A stretch of 64,000 bases of DNA from Ricinus communis (GCF_019578655.1 NC_063258.1:12962802-13026801), one strand, 5' to 3'. Shown: positions 22,752 to 34,406, counted from the stretch's first letter. The notes: generated by a model not told the origin, from the letters alone. A program made the numbers and translations.

Positions 22752-23933
22752 ATGTCCTACAACAAGGATAAAGGCATCTCAAATGATGAGCCGCGAGAGG
22801 TGGATCTCAAACTCTATATGAAATCCATTTAAGGGACCTTAGAACGCCTAAATCTAAAGTTTAACAACATGGATGAAAGACTTGAGCGAGTGGAGTCCAG
22901 TTCTCAAAGAAGGCAGCCTAGGCCTTCAACAACAATCAAAGGAGGCCAAGGCATATGGATCATGATGATTACTATGAGGATGACTACAAATAGAAGGGGA
23001 GAGGTTCTAACTTAGATTGGAATAGATTTGGGAGAGGTTATGGAGAATGAGTTGAAAGAGGACCTAGAAGGCAAGATGGAAACTTGGGGAATATTAAAAT
23101 GAAAATCCCTTCATTTCAAGGCAAGAATGACACAGAGCTTTATTTTGAATGGGAAAAGAAGGTTGAGCTAGTATTTGATTACCATGACTATTTTGAAGAG
23201 AAGAAGGTGAAGCTAGTTGTGGTTGAGTTCAGTGATTATGTCGTGGTTTGGTGGGACCAACTTATGCTTTAAAGGTGACAAAATTATGAAAGGTTGATTT
23301 CCATATGGGAGGAGATGAAGAGGGTCATGAAAAAGAGGTTTGTTCCTTCTCATAATTATAGAGAATTGTATAAGAAATCACAAAGTCTTGTGCAGGGATC
23401 TAAGAGTATGGAGGACTACCATAAAGAGATGGAAATAGCCATAATAAGGGCTAATGTGGAAGAGAATAGAGAGGCTACTATGGCTCGATTCTTACATGGT
23501 TTGAATCGAAATATCATTGATGTGATTGAATTGTACCATTATGTGGAACTTGAAGATATGATACATATGGCCACTAAAGTGGAGAGGTAACTCAAGAATC
23601 AAAGAAACTCCAACATATTCAATTCAGCTTCTACATCCATATGGAAATTGAATTAGAAGAAGGAAGAAGCCAAAGAAAGGCCAGTATATGGAAAGCCAAA
23701 GAACGCAAAGGAGTTCACTACAAAAACTCCTAACAAGGCCGAGTCACCTTATTCAAGGACAAAGGACATCAAATGCTTTCTCTGCTTGGGGTTAGGATAT
23801 GTAGCTTCTCAATGTCCTAACAAAAGAGCCTTGAACTTGAAGGATGATGGTGGAGTGGAGACCGAGAATGAGAAAGGGGAAGATATGCTGCCACTTGAGG
23901 ACTCAAGTGATATTGAGATGCCCATAAATGGAG
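22752..23933 (+). pseudogene. gag: CRM-like gag with zinc knuckle
   Basis: Start MSYNKDKGISNDEPREVDLK at 22752. A coiled-coil-like NMDERLERVESS follows, then the capsid core IKMKIPSFQGKNDTELYFEW and VVVWWDQLML. The capsid C-terminal part has MKKRFVPSHNYRELY and EENREATMARFLHGLNR. The knuckle CFLCLGLGYVASQCPNKR has Tyr where the zinc-binding His is expected (a C-to-T change). Stops interrupt at 22830, 23270, 23588 and 23655. The frame then runs into repeat B, so protease and pol are missing. Confidence 0.88.
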
Positions 23934-25014
23934 ACAACAACTCTCGTAGTCCTTAATTTTATGAGCCAGCTTAATAAAGAAACAAGGAGAAATTTGTGTG
24001 CGCCTACCTAATAATACTCCTATTCAAATTACTCCATTATATGCGTCCTAAACATCAAAATTCTTGCATTTCTGCTTGCATTATGCTTGGATTAATAAAA
24101 AACAATATGATTTCTCCCTTACGCACATGGATTTATCTCTCGTCTTGCTAAATTATCAAGCTAAGCCCCAATGCCACTCGTCAAGCTTGTTAATTGTATT
24201 TCTATGATTCTTTATGCCAATCTTTGTGCCCTCAGTAGTACTTGTGCGTAGAGGAACAAGAAATGATGCAGATCCCAATGGTGCATATCTTGAATCAAAA
24301 TATTTAGGAGTTCCTCGATCCTCGTAGTTCCCTCTTTTCTCCAAAAGATTCGTCAGTGATAATTCGGTGAATGATATCAATACTTGATCAAGTAACTTTC
24401 GTTCTTCTCGTCCAAGCATTAGATCAGTGCCTATGATTACTGCTTCTATGCGCTTTGACTCAACAGTCGTGTTAATGCTCCCCAAATAAAATCCAACCAT
24501 CGTACTAGACGAAGGGGCACAAAGAAACGAATAAAAAGAGAAAGTAGGTAGGATTTCAGATCCAATAAGGATAGAAATCATAAGTTCTTTGCTCTTTTTC
24601 AAACGACTAAGCATAAGGGTCAAATCGAGTTATTATAAATACAAGGTAGACAGAGAATGCAAAAGAAAGAAAGGACGTAATTTGCTAGCGCGAGCCATGA
24701 TAAGTCCACAAGGTTCTTGAAAGAATCCATAACTTGATTTTCCGTAAGATAGTGCTCACTAGCCTCAAGTATTTGGTTATTTTGTTGTTTTTATAGTAGC
24801 GAAGCCCTTATTCCATAAGAAGAAGAGGCTAGAAGTTGAATGTGAATAAATAAATACAGAATAATGAATAAACTAAAGTCATATAAAGAACTAGAGAGGA
24901 GTTGATTGGTCAACAACTTTTGTAGTCCCAAATTTTAAGAGCCAGCTTAGGAGAAATAAGGAAAAATCCACGTGGGCCTATATAATAACCCTCCTACCCA
25001 AATTACTTCACTAT
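23934..25014 (+). repeat. Repeat B, copy 3 (head-to-tail, period about 0.98 kb)
   Basis: The block caacaactctcgtagtcc at 23934 recurs as caacaacttttgtagtccc near 24910, so one full unit and the start of a second are present. A minus-strand open frame of 155 codons lies at 24156-24623. Its reading is not kept in the other B copies, so it is probably chance. The repeat interrupts the CRM-like element between gag and its 3' region. Confidence 0.72.
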
Positions 25015-25393
25015 TTGTGATGCAGATCCAATAAGAATAATTAAAGTTTTTGAATTGCATGGAATTTCGTGTATAGAAAGATTATCTGAAAGAAATCAAT
25101 TTTCCTTATTTAGGTAAATTAATGTAGTGCAAAAGTCAAATACCTTAGTAGAAGATCCAATTATAAAAGTAAATATAGATGTACAAGATTGGTGGATCTG
25201 GAGCGTGACATGAAAGATAACTGCAAGAAAATATCGAGTGCAAGGTGGCTAGACCATGCCTGATCATTTGTGCTTATTTTTAGGCTTATTCAAGCCATGA
25301 AACACTTTGGGCTAGAAACAGAAGGGGGCAAACGAATTTCCTTGAAGAGGAAACTAAAAGAAGGCACCTAATGTTTGTTGCTTGACTTAAGGG
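25015..25393 (+). mobile_element. 3' internal region upstream of LTR C2
   Basis: Aligns with 29240-29637 upstream of C3 (tgcatggaatttcgtgtat, gaagatccaattataaaag, acgaatttccttgaagagg). It holds the degraded end of the unknown ORF seen intact at 29032-29334, then a purine-rich end. It does not match the CRM-like tail upstream of C1, so C2/C3 may belong to a different, non-autonomous relative. Confidence 0.65.
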
Positions 25394-25972
25394 TGTGCTA
25401 ACTTTAAAGAGGAAACAATGGCGCAGCCGTATATCTTGTTATTTAGGAATAAGTCTTGATTCATTTAGTCATGTCTTTATTGATTATAAATTACTAAATC
25501 AATTAGGCTTCTTATTTTGTTATTTTTGAAGTCTTCTATTATTTCCTAATTAACCATAGTTCCTTATTTTTTTTATTTGGAAAAACTTCTACTTAGCATA
25601 TACTTAGTTAATTCCAACTTAGTGTATTTCCTTTATGCAAATAGAAAATTAGGATAATGTCTTTGTCTATTTAAATCATATGCAGCCGAATGGCACAAAA
25701 AAATGAATATTTTGAGTCAAATATATTTGTGAGAATTATTATTGCTTGGTTCTTTGGAAGAACTTCGAACTTATCAAGAACTTTTTTTTATGGCGTTCAA
25801 TATCAACTTATCACTCACCTTCTACCTTCTTTGAGTGTGGCATCAATAGTCTTTTTTATACCAAGATTCAAAATACAAGTTATCTTTGGGTAAAGGTTAG
25901 ATTTAGCTTTCTTGGGAATCTTATTCCAATTCCGCGTGTTGGGTCTGTCATAATTTGCCAAGATTCACATCA
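25394..25972 (+). mobile_element. CRM-like LTR C2
   Basis: Runs TGTGCTAAC...CACATCA and is closely similar to C3. It contains the shared blocks 'gaacttcgaacttatcaag' and 'cttatcactcaccttct'. It is followed by a primer site, and preceded by a 3' internal region, so it serves as LTR for both sides. The upstream boundary could lie a little further left. Confidence 0.78.
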
Positions 25973-25974
25973 TT

Positions 25975-26134
25975 TGGTATAAGAGCTAAGTCTCTAAATC
26001 TGACCTATCTATCTTTACTGATACAAAAAATAAAAAGAAAAAGATGTTCCAAAGTTTGGAGTTTTATCAATGAAGTTCAACATCAACTTGAAAGAATGGA
26101 GAAAAAAATTGATAAGCTGGATAGGCATCTTGGT
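25975..26134 (+). mobile_element. Primer site (25975-25986) and 5' internal start of the C2 element
   Basis: TGGTATAAGAGC at 25975-25986 differs by one base from the tRNA-Met site TGGTATCAGAGC. The following 140 bases encode a coiled-coil-like QHQLERMEKKIDKLDRHLG, comparable to the N-terminal gag region at 22860. It is cut at 26135 by the Tekay LTR. Confidence 0.7.
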
Positions 26135-26497
26135 TGTAATATCCTGAATTTTAATTTTAATTGAATATTATTATTTTTTTAAGAGTATTTTGGTAATTTA
26201 AAATTTTTCGGACTACTACACATTTCGAGGCATGTTTAGACATGATAAATTTATTCATCATTGATTATATTTGAATTGTTATTTTTCTTAAGTTATTTTA
26301 TTTTATTGTATTGAATTTTATTTTATTTCTATTTTAAATTTTATTTTTTTATGTGAATTAATTTAATTTATAAATATATTATTTTAAAACTATTTCAAAG
26401 TTAAAATATACTTTTAGTAAACTAAGTACTGGAAGTTAATGATTTATTGTCTAATTAGACATAAAATTATGAATTACCATTTTAACCTCCAATTAAG

Positions 26498-26500
<3 letters not shown>

Positions 26501-26547
<47 letters not shown>
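26501..26547. repeat. (AT)n microsatellite
   Basis: 47-base uninterrupted AT run inside the Tekay LTR. Confidence 0.97.
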
Positions 26548-26549
<2 letters not shown>

Positions 26550-27458
26550 AATAAGGTTACTATAGGCTCTTTTTCTTATAAGAAGGATAAAACTAAAATT
26601 TGGAAAATAAAAAAAGGAAAGTAAAATTGCAACTTGGCCTCTCCTCCTGCCTCACTCCCTATCTCTCGTCATACACTATGGCCACCACCCATATTTTCAC
26701 ACATTGACCTGCAATCAGCCCCCTTTACCATCTACCACTGATGTCAGACCGTCATTGCGTTGCTTCACCCTTTGACGACACTGAGCAACATCAAGAGTTG
26801 TTGTTTAACGTGCTTCAAAGAGAGAGAAAACATCTCTCACCGCTGCCATTACTAGTTTGACATCTTGCCGACCATTTTTGTCAAATCAGACCCTAAAAAT
26901 GAGCTCTTCATGTTGAAAAACCTTAGGACAATGAAGCTCAGCCCTGATCTCCTCCATTTCACCGTTGATCACAGCGGTGTTAAACCTTTAAATGGCGATA
27001 TAGGATTTTCTGACCACTTTTTGGTAAAAATACTTGGACATTTGGACTTTTGAGATTGTGGGCTTTCTTTTGATGTGCTCGGATCGAATTTTCATCACTG
27101 TTGAGAATTTTTCAGCGATCGGGTCCAGTGACCTCGAGATGCATATCGACGGGCAAAATTTTGATTTTTATTTCCGGACATTCGTGTCACTATTCTATAT
27201 TAATTTTTAGCTCGGTATAGTAAATTTTTAATCTGAACTTATTTAGTTAATTATTTATATTTATATTTTGGGTAGTTACTTAGTAATTAGAAATCGTTAT
27301 GTATTTGAGATTAATTATGGATAATTAGTGATAAATTGACAAATAGAGATTAAATTGAGCTTGATTAAGGACTAACTATAAGAATTTGATTTATTGATTT
27401 AATTATTATGGTTAGAAAATTCTATTAGCCGATTTATTAATTTCAAAAGTATTAATTT

Positions 27459-27485
27459 AATTATTATTATTATTATTATTTATTA
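27459..27485. repeat. (ATT)n microsatellite
   Basis: ATT trinucleotide run inside the Tekay LTR. Another ATT-rich zone lies at about 27845-27980. Confidence 0.9.
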
Positions 27486-28962
27486 CAAAATCATAAAATT
27501 GATAATACTTATTTGAGAATAATAATTTGAGATATTAATTGATGATTACGGTATTATGTTAGAGGGTCCTGAGTCATAATTGTGGATAAAATCTTACTAT
27601 CACCGATCTTGCTATTAAGCGAAATTTCCATAGGACCAACCTGTAATTTCTTAGAAGTCTAGAATTAGGTTAACTATTTTATATAGTATGGATATAAGTA
27701 TTAATTATTACTTGTGGGTTTTAGATTCTCTATCCCATCAGCTAGCTACATCAGACGCATGGGCAGCGCATAGGAAGACGTCATATTTGTGAGTTAAAGT
27801 GATATAATCAATACACATGTGTCATGTCTAATTTAAATGCAATGTTTTTATTAATAATCATTATGATTATTATTAGCATTACTATTATTATTAATTTTTT
27901 TTTTATTATTATCAATATTTGTTTTATTTATTTATTTTATTTTTACAACATATTTGTCATTGTTATTATTATTGATAGTATTGCATGTAAATGTTATGTC
28001 CACTATACTCGATGCTATTTAATTTTAATACTTAATGAATTATTGAATAATATTAAGATTGCTTGCGATTTATGCCATTTTTCACATTCTTGAAGTTATG
28101 ATTGTATTATGACATGGGATGAGACAATAGTAGAACATGCCACATGATGGAGTACATTAGGATCGCGTGCGCACCGGTATAAATCATAGACAGGTAATGG
28201 AAAAATATTCTTGTGATGTGCCCTGGTCAAGTATAGCTCTCTGGTCTTATGAAAATTTGATTGCCGGAGGAAAGGTCCCTGGTCAAGCATTGCTCTCTAG
28301 GCGCCGACTGTATTAGAAATTAAGTGACCATACTGGTCGAGCTTGGCTTTCTAGGCGCCAATCTTATAAGAGAGCCGAATGGCTAATAGGATTGGAGTTT
28401 AGGGTTCTATTGAGGTACTCGTCCCATAAATGTTTAAATTTTATTTTTTTGAATCATGACATGACACACGTTTTAATATGATATAAGACTCTATTCTGAT
28501 TAAATAAATATTATATTGAGATGGTTGTATTTATTTTTGGATTATATGATTTTAACTCACTGTCAAACTGACAGTCTCAAATTTTATTTTTCAAGTGTCT
28601 ATTAGGTTTTCTGCAATTCTTCTTTGGTAGCCTGACTTTCTTTATATTCTAGTTTAATGTAACTAATTTTATTTGTATGTTCACTTATTAGAATTCTAGA
28701 TCCTCCGCAGTAGTGATTCTAAAATTTATTATTTTGTTTTTGGCATGTTAAACCAATCGAGGAGGTATTATGAAATTATGCTGACAGACTGCTTTAAATA
28801 TGTAGTATTGAGTGCTTGAAAATTAGAAATGAAATATTGTTATAATAGATAAAATTACAATTTGATTGAATTACTGATTGGCCAGGCTTGCTACGGGTTT
28901 CGATTGCCATATGTCTATCCATTCCCTAGGGCCGATCACGGGCCCACATATCGGGTCGTAAA

Positions 28963-29031
28963 GTTAGTCGAATGGAGAGGAATTCTAGAAGACAACAACA
29001 ACACTATCTCAAAGTGTAAAAATATGAACAT
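28963..29031 (+). mobile_element. C2-C3 element resuming after the Tekay LTR
   Basis: Short stretch continuing the internal region interrupted at 26135. Gln/Asn-rich reading with a stop just upstream of the ORF at 29032. Confidence 0.55.
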
Positions 29032-29334
29032 GTGGAAACATTACAAGAAATATATGATAGGTTACAGAGGGACCAACAACAAGAAGTTTCTAACGAGCCA
29101 AACCATGAAGTTCTTAAAGTGCCTAAATGTGATGAACAAGTTTCCATTGATGATGACCCCACCTATATTGCTCTCATAAATCATGACGGTGATATTATGA
29201 ATAATAAAGTTGATACATTTACTCTAATTAAACTTTTAAATTGCATGACATTTCGTGTATGGAAAGATTATCTAAAAGAAATCAATTTGCCTTATTTAGG
29301 CAAATTAATGGAATCCCAATGTCAAATGCCTTAA
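29032..29334 (+). CDS. Unknown 100-codon ORF near the 3' end of the C2-C3 element
   Basis: Open frame METLQEIYDRLQRDQQQEVS..., acidic in its middle part (CDEQVSIDDDPTY), ending KLLNCMTFRVWKDYLKEINL and a short tail. It is not recognisable as gag, protease, RT, integrase or the ATHILA protein. A decayed relative of its 3' half precedes LTR C2 (about 25040-25140), so it belongs to the element family. The position before the 3' LTR suits a retrotransposon C-terminal tail or accessory ORF. Translation is not shown. Confidence 0.4.
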   Translation: METLQEIYDRLQRDQQQEVSNEPNHEVLKVPKCDEQVSIDDDPTYIALINHDGDIMNNKVDTFTLIKLLNCMTFRVWKDYLKEINLPYLGKLMESQCQMP

Positions 29335-29396
29335 AGGAATCAATTTGCCTTATTTAGGCAAATTAATGGAATCCCAATGTCAAATGCCTTAGTAGA
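29281..29396. repeat. 58-bp perfect tandem duplication
   Basis: The block starting atcaatttgccttatttagg occurs at 29281 and again at 29339 with no visible difference. The second copy lies past the ORF stop. The unit contains the small palindrome TTGCC-ttattta-GGCAA. The relative at 25090 has a single copy. Confidence 0.93.
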
Positions 29397-29637
29397 AGAT
29401 CCAATTATGAAAGAAAATATGGATTACAAGATTGGTGGATTTGGGGCGTGACACGAAAGATAAATGCAAGAAATTAAGAAGCCCAAGGTTGGCCAAACCG
29501 TGCATGATCATTTGGGCTTGCTTTTAGTCTTATTCAAGCCATGACACACTTTAGGCTTGAAAAGGAAGGGGCCAAACGAATTTTCTTGAAGAGAAAACCA
29601 AAAGAAGGCACCTAATGTGTGTTGCTTAACTTAAGAT
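29397..29637 (+). mobile_element. 3' untranslated end before LTR C3
   Basis: Matches 25160-25393. Purine-rich stretches (agaagaaaaccaaaagaagg-like, near 29590) are the likely polypurine tract. The exact tract is uncertain. Confidence 0.6.
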
Positions 29638-30175
29638 TGTGCTAACTTTAAAGAGGAAACAATAAGGCAGCCGCATATCTTCTTATTTAGGAATAAGTCT
29701 TAATTGATTATGATTGACTAAATCAATTAGGCTTCTTATTCTGTTATTTTGGAAGTCTTTAATTATTTATTTTTAGAATAGGTTATTTTATTATTTCCTA
29801 ATTAAGCATAGTTCCTTATTTTGTTTATATAGGAAAAATTTTATTTAGCATATACTTTAGTTAATTCCTATTTAGTTTATTTTCTTTATGCAAGTAGGAA
29901 ACTAGGGTAATGTGAGAATTATTAAAGTTAATTCTTGCTTGGTTCTTTGGAAGAACTTCGAACTTATCAAGAACTTGTTCTTGTGGTGTTCAACATCGAC
30001 TAATCACTCACCTTTTACCTTTCTTGAGTATGGCGTCAACAATCTTTCTTATACCAAGGTTCAAGATACAAGTATCTTTGGGTCAAGATCATAAAAGTTC
30101 AGATTTAGCTTTCTTGGGAATCTTATTCCAATTCCGCGTGTTGGGTCTTGTCACAAGTTGCCAAGGTTCACATCA
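29638..30175 (+). mobile_element. CRM-like LTR C3
   Basis: Runs TGTGCTAAC...GTTCACATCA, about 538 bases, closely similar to C2 and less so to C1. Repeat B follows at the very next base, with no primer site, so C3 is the 3' end of the chain. Confidence 0.8.
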
Positions 30176-31628
30176 ATATGCATCCTACATATCAAAGCAC
30201 TAGCATTCTGGCTTTTATTACACTTAGATTAATAAAAAACAACATGATTTCTATCTTACAAGTGTGAATATACATCTCGTCCTGCTTCATCATCAAGCTA
30301 AGCCACCGGTCCAACTTGTCAATTGCATTTCCATGATTCCTTATGCCAATCCTTATTTCACCAGGAATCCTTATGCTTAGAGTAACAAGGAATGATGGAG
30401 ATACTAATGGAGCAAATCCTAAATCAGAATATTTAGGCGTACCTTAATTCTCGTCATTCCCTCTTTCCTCCAAAGATTCATTTGAAATCATACAGAGAAT
30501 GATATCAATACTCAATAAACTAATGTTCTTTCTTAGTTTGCTTCCTAAATACTCAATAAACCATGTGCTTTCACTCAACAGTCATGTTTTTTGCTTCCTA
30601 AATAAAACTAAAGCATCATACTAGACAAAGAGAAAGAAAAGAAACGAATAAAAGGAGAACATAAGTAGGATTTTGGAATCGATAAGGAAAGAAATCAAAA
30701 GTTCTTTATTCTCTTCCATACCACTAAGCATAAGAATCAAATACCACTGTTATAAAAACAAGGTTAGACAAAGAACACAAAAGAAAGGATGTACATGAGC
30801 GATGAGTCTATGTTCGCTAGCACGAGTGTTCATAAGTCCATAAGGTTCTTGAAATAATCGATAACTTGATTTCCCACAAGGTAGAAAACTGAAATAATAT
30901 GCTCACTAGCCTCAAGTATTCAGTTGCATGTAGTTTTTATAGTACGACAGCCCTCATTCCATAAGAAGAAGAAACTAAAATCTAAATATGAAAAGATAAA
31001 CAAAGAAAGATGAATAAAATAAATTCAAATCAAGAACTAGAGAAGAGTTGACTAGTCAATAACTCTCGTAGTCCCAAATTTTATGAGCCAACTTAATGAA
31101 GAAATAAGGAGAAATTCCCGTGTGCCTACCTAATAATACTCCTACCTAAATTACTACATTATATGCATCCCAAACAGGAATATGTTTGCATTTCCGCTTG
31201 CATTATGTTGGGATTAATCAAAACAACATGTTTTCTTCCTTACGAATGTGAATTCACATCTCATCCTGCTTGATCTTCAACCTAAGCCTCAATGCCATCG
31301 GTGAAGCTTGTCAATTGTGTCTCCATGATTCCTTATGCTAATCCGTGTGCCTAGAGGAATAAAGAATGATGCAGATCCAAATGGTGTACATCCTTAATAA
31401 AAATATTTAGGGGTGCCTCGATTCTCGCAGTTCCCTCTTTTTTTCTAAAAGATTCATCGGCAATCATTTTGTGAATGATATGAATACTCGATCAACTAAC
31501 TTTCCTTCTTCGCATTCATCGAAGCATTAGATCGGTGCCTATGATTGCCGCTTGCACACGCTTTGACTCAACAGTCGTGTCTATGCTCCCCAAATAAAAC
31601 CAAACCATCGTACTAGACAAAGAGGCAC
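30176..31628 (+). repeat. Repeat B, copy 4 (head-to-tail, period about 0.99 kb)
   Basis: atatgcatcc at 30176 recurs near 31163, followed by matching sequence (cattccgcttgcatta-like, tcgtcctgcttgat). This is the longest B array in the window, about 1.5 units. On the minus strand a TATA-like CTATAAAAAC lies at about 30932-30941, followed by a U5-like pyrimidine-rich stretch. The Athila A1 LTR at 31629 is inserted at its right end. Confidence 0.73.
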
Positions 31629-33095
31629 TGATATGCATTGTTTTATACATGTTTATATGCCCAATTACTTCCATTTTTGTGCATAGTTATCTTGCTTTAT
31701 GCTAGAATTACTTGTGTTTTGGTTCCTTTTATGTTTCAGGTGATTATTGATGGACATTATCATTAGTCGAGGGAAATACGTGCAAATACGGACCAGAATC
31801 CATCAAAATTGAGCAAAGGCTACCATTTCAAGGTTGAGCATGGCCTGGACCCTAGCCTTGTTGAACCATCAACATTTGACCATAAGGAGTGTCATTTTAG
31901 AACGGTGTCCGAGGCCACCACGACCTCCATCACGACCCATGGTGGCTCAGCACCGGCGAGGGCATGGTCGGGAAGAAGGCCTAATTTATGGGACTCGGAG
32001 GTGCAGCACGGCCTAGACTCAGCATGGGCTTGACCATGGCCATGCTAGGACAATTAAATAGGCAGAATCGAATTATTTTGCTAGGGTTTGATTTTCTGAA
32101 TTGATTTTTCACATACAGGCACGAGCCACCTTTTTCCAAACTTTGATATTCGACTTTGGGAGACTATTTCGTCTATTGAAGGACGGATTCTATTGGTTCA
32201 AACATCACATTGAAGATCAAGAGTGGATTTGGAGGCATTCAAGAGGCAATTTAGGGTTCATCATTCAGATTTGCAGATTTAGGGTTGTTCATCTGACTTG
32301 AAGAAGAAGGGTGTACATGTTTTCAATTTGCTTTTCTGTATTTGTTCCTTAGTTTGTGTTACTTATTAGCATGAGTAGCTAGAACTATTGAACCCATTAT
32401 GGTTCCTATGTTGTTGGATTGCATTTAATGTTTTTGAGACTTTGATTATCAATGCTTATTTTCTACATGCTTTCATTATTAATGAGAAATCGAATTATTC
32501 ATGAGACGTTGTGAGTTGTAATGTTTAGATTACTTTATGTAATTGAGAAGTTCATTTAGTAATTGAAAATTTGAATAGCAAAAACTAGTTAATGATCACT
32601 TAGAGATAAAGGCAATTGACTAGTCGGATTAAAAATTAACAACTCTTAATAGTAGTGGATTTAATCTTAAGGCTAACCTAAAATCAATCGTTAGGAAGAG
32701 ATTCCATCGTTTAGGTTCTCAGGTTTAGAGATTCGCTGTTCTCGAGAGAGAAATCAAATTCAATTTAGAATCAGCTCTCGGGTAATCACACTTGGTAATC
32801 AATATAGTCTCTACCTTCACTAAAATCTAACTAGCTTAGGTCCCTTTGGTTTTGCTTTTTCCCTTGATTGTTTCACGAAATCTTTTTAGACTGTTTGAGA
32901 TTTAGTTAATCACTTAGCTTGCAGCTAATCATTGAATACTAACTTCATCGATTTTGTTAAGGTTAGATATCATAAGACGCTGTAGTAGTACTAGGATCAC
33001 TCTTTCCTGAGAATACAACCTTGATAATCACCATTAGTACTATCTGCATCGATAGGTTCACTGCCTTAGATTGTAGCTACATAAACAGCCTATCA
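31629..33095 (+). mobile_element. Athila A1 5' LTR, 1467 bp
   Basis: TGATATGCATTG...AGCCTATCA, with inverted termini TGATA/TATCA. It is inserted into repeat B after aggcac. The U3 palindromes at 31830-32045 are partly eroded, and the TATA box is changed to TTAAATAG. Confidence 0.9.
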
Positions 33096-33101
33096 AGTTT
33101 T

Positions 33102-33119
33102 TGGCGCTGTTGTCGGGGA
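33102..33119 (+). promoter_or_regulatory. tRNA-Asp primer-binding site (A1 copy c)
   Basis: TGGCGCTGTTGTCGGGGA, two C-to-T changes from the intact site at 48276, six bases after the LTR. Confidence 0.92.
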
Positions 33120-33257
33120 ACTTTTGTGTGAACTAGAATGAACTTTTGTTTGTGTTAATCTAGCCATTTTTATTTTGTCTTTTCATTTCTATTTATTCTT
33201 TATTATTTTATTCAATTTTGTGTTCTTTGATTGCTGCCTCTTAGTTTTAGGTAGTTT

Positions 33258-34406
33258 ATGACCAGGAGCTCTAATCCTACTCCTGTAGACCCTCTTGTTG
33301 AACCATATCAATCCCTCTGTCTTTTGAGGAAGCATATGCAAGAAGAAGAGGAGGCGCTGATAGAGATTGAAGCCCCTGTGAATAGACCAGCAGGGATCGG
33401 AGACAAACAACTAGGCTGCAGATGAAAATAGGACAATATATGAGTTTGTTAGACCTTCTCTTGAGAGGACACAAACGAGTATATTGCCACCACCTGTGGC
33501 AGCCAATAACTTCTAAATAAAGCCGAACGTGATACAAATGGTCCAAAATAGTGTATAATTTTAGGGACTGCCAAGTGAGGACCCAAACGCTCACACAGCC
33601 AACTTCTTAGAGATCTGCGGTACCTTCAAGATAAATGGAACGACTAATGATGCCATTTGATTGAGGCTGTTTCCTTTTTCTTTGAGGGACCGAGTGAAAA
33701 GATGGCTGTAGTCACTCCCAACCAACACTATTACGACATGGAGATCTTTGGCTGAGAAGTTTTTGTATAAGTACTTTCTTTCTGCTAAAACTACTAGATT
33801 GAGAAATGATATATCTTTGTTTCGTGCAGTTCGATGACGAGAGCATGTATGATGCTTGGGAGAGGTACAAAAACTTGCTCTGATGTTGCTCGTACCACAG
33901 ACTACCAGTATGGATGTAGGTTCAGACCTTCTACAGCGGTTTGAACCTTAATACTAGGCAAATGGTAGATGTTTGCGGTGGGGCCACTGAGCGAAGATGC
34001 CGGGCGGGCACAAAATCTGATAGAGGAGATGGCCATGAATAACTACTAGTGGCATTCCTCTAGGAGTCGGCTAGTCAAGCAGGGAGTGGTCAACCAGCTA
34101 GACTCCACAGCAACCTTGGCAACTCAAGTGGAGCTTCTGACCAAGAAATTAGACCAGCTACAGATGTCGGTTCATGCGGTGATAAGGCTGCGGAGTTATG
34201 ATGGCCGCTATAAGTGTGGCCCCATGTCTGAGAAGGTATCTTTGCTTCACCTTCCCATTCTTCATCCTCTATTGTTTCTGCTAACCTTGAACAGGTAGAC
34301 TATATGGGTAATGCACCTAGACAGCAGAACAACCCGTACAACAATACATACAATCTTGGTTGGCACAATCATCCCAACTTCAGTTGGAGGAATAACAGCG
34401 GCCAGG
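33258..34406 (+). pseudogene. gag: Athila A1 gag, part 1 (capsid to post-knuckle)
   Basis: Start MTRSSNPTPVDPLVEPYQS at 33258. The capsid core is present in broken frames (about 33510-34060). The linker ATLATQVELLTKKLDQLQM is at 34100-34160. The zinc knuckle near 34190-34240 is destroyed. The downstream QQNNPYNNTYNLGWHNHPNF block (34320-34390) is clear. A solo LTR interrupts the frame at 34412, and gag resumes at 35882. Confidence 0.85.

Larger units (their letters stand above)
26135..28962 (+). mobile_element. Tekay/Del LTR, about 2.8 kb, no internal region (solo LTR)
   Basis: Starts TGTAATATCCTGAATTTT and ends with the conserved Del/Tekay LTR end (ggcttgctacgggtttcg ... gggcccacatatcgggtcgt). 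Both sides are the same C2-C3 element, and no Tekay internal sequence is present, so it is a solo LTR left by LTR-LTR recombination. A clear target duplication was not found (ttggt before, gttag after). It is a different subfamily from the LTR at 923-3212. No genes inside. Confidence 0.78.

Noticed and set aside
24156..24623. 155-codon minus-strand open frame in repeat B copy 3
   Set aside because: The reading is not kept in the other B copies (frames shift or stop), and no domain is recognisable, so it is treated as chance.
26439..26624. Open frame with a Tyr-Ile repeat
   Set aside because: It is only the translation of the (AT)n microsatellite.
26640..27060. Possible host exon (less AT-rich, open frame at 26865-27053)
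   Set aside because: It lies inside a Tekay LTR with intact start and end blocks, has no splice context and resembles no protein I know.
27824..28093. Ile/Phe-rich frame that looks like a membrane protein
   Set aside because: It comes from an ATT-rich low-complexity part of a Tekay LTR.
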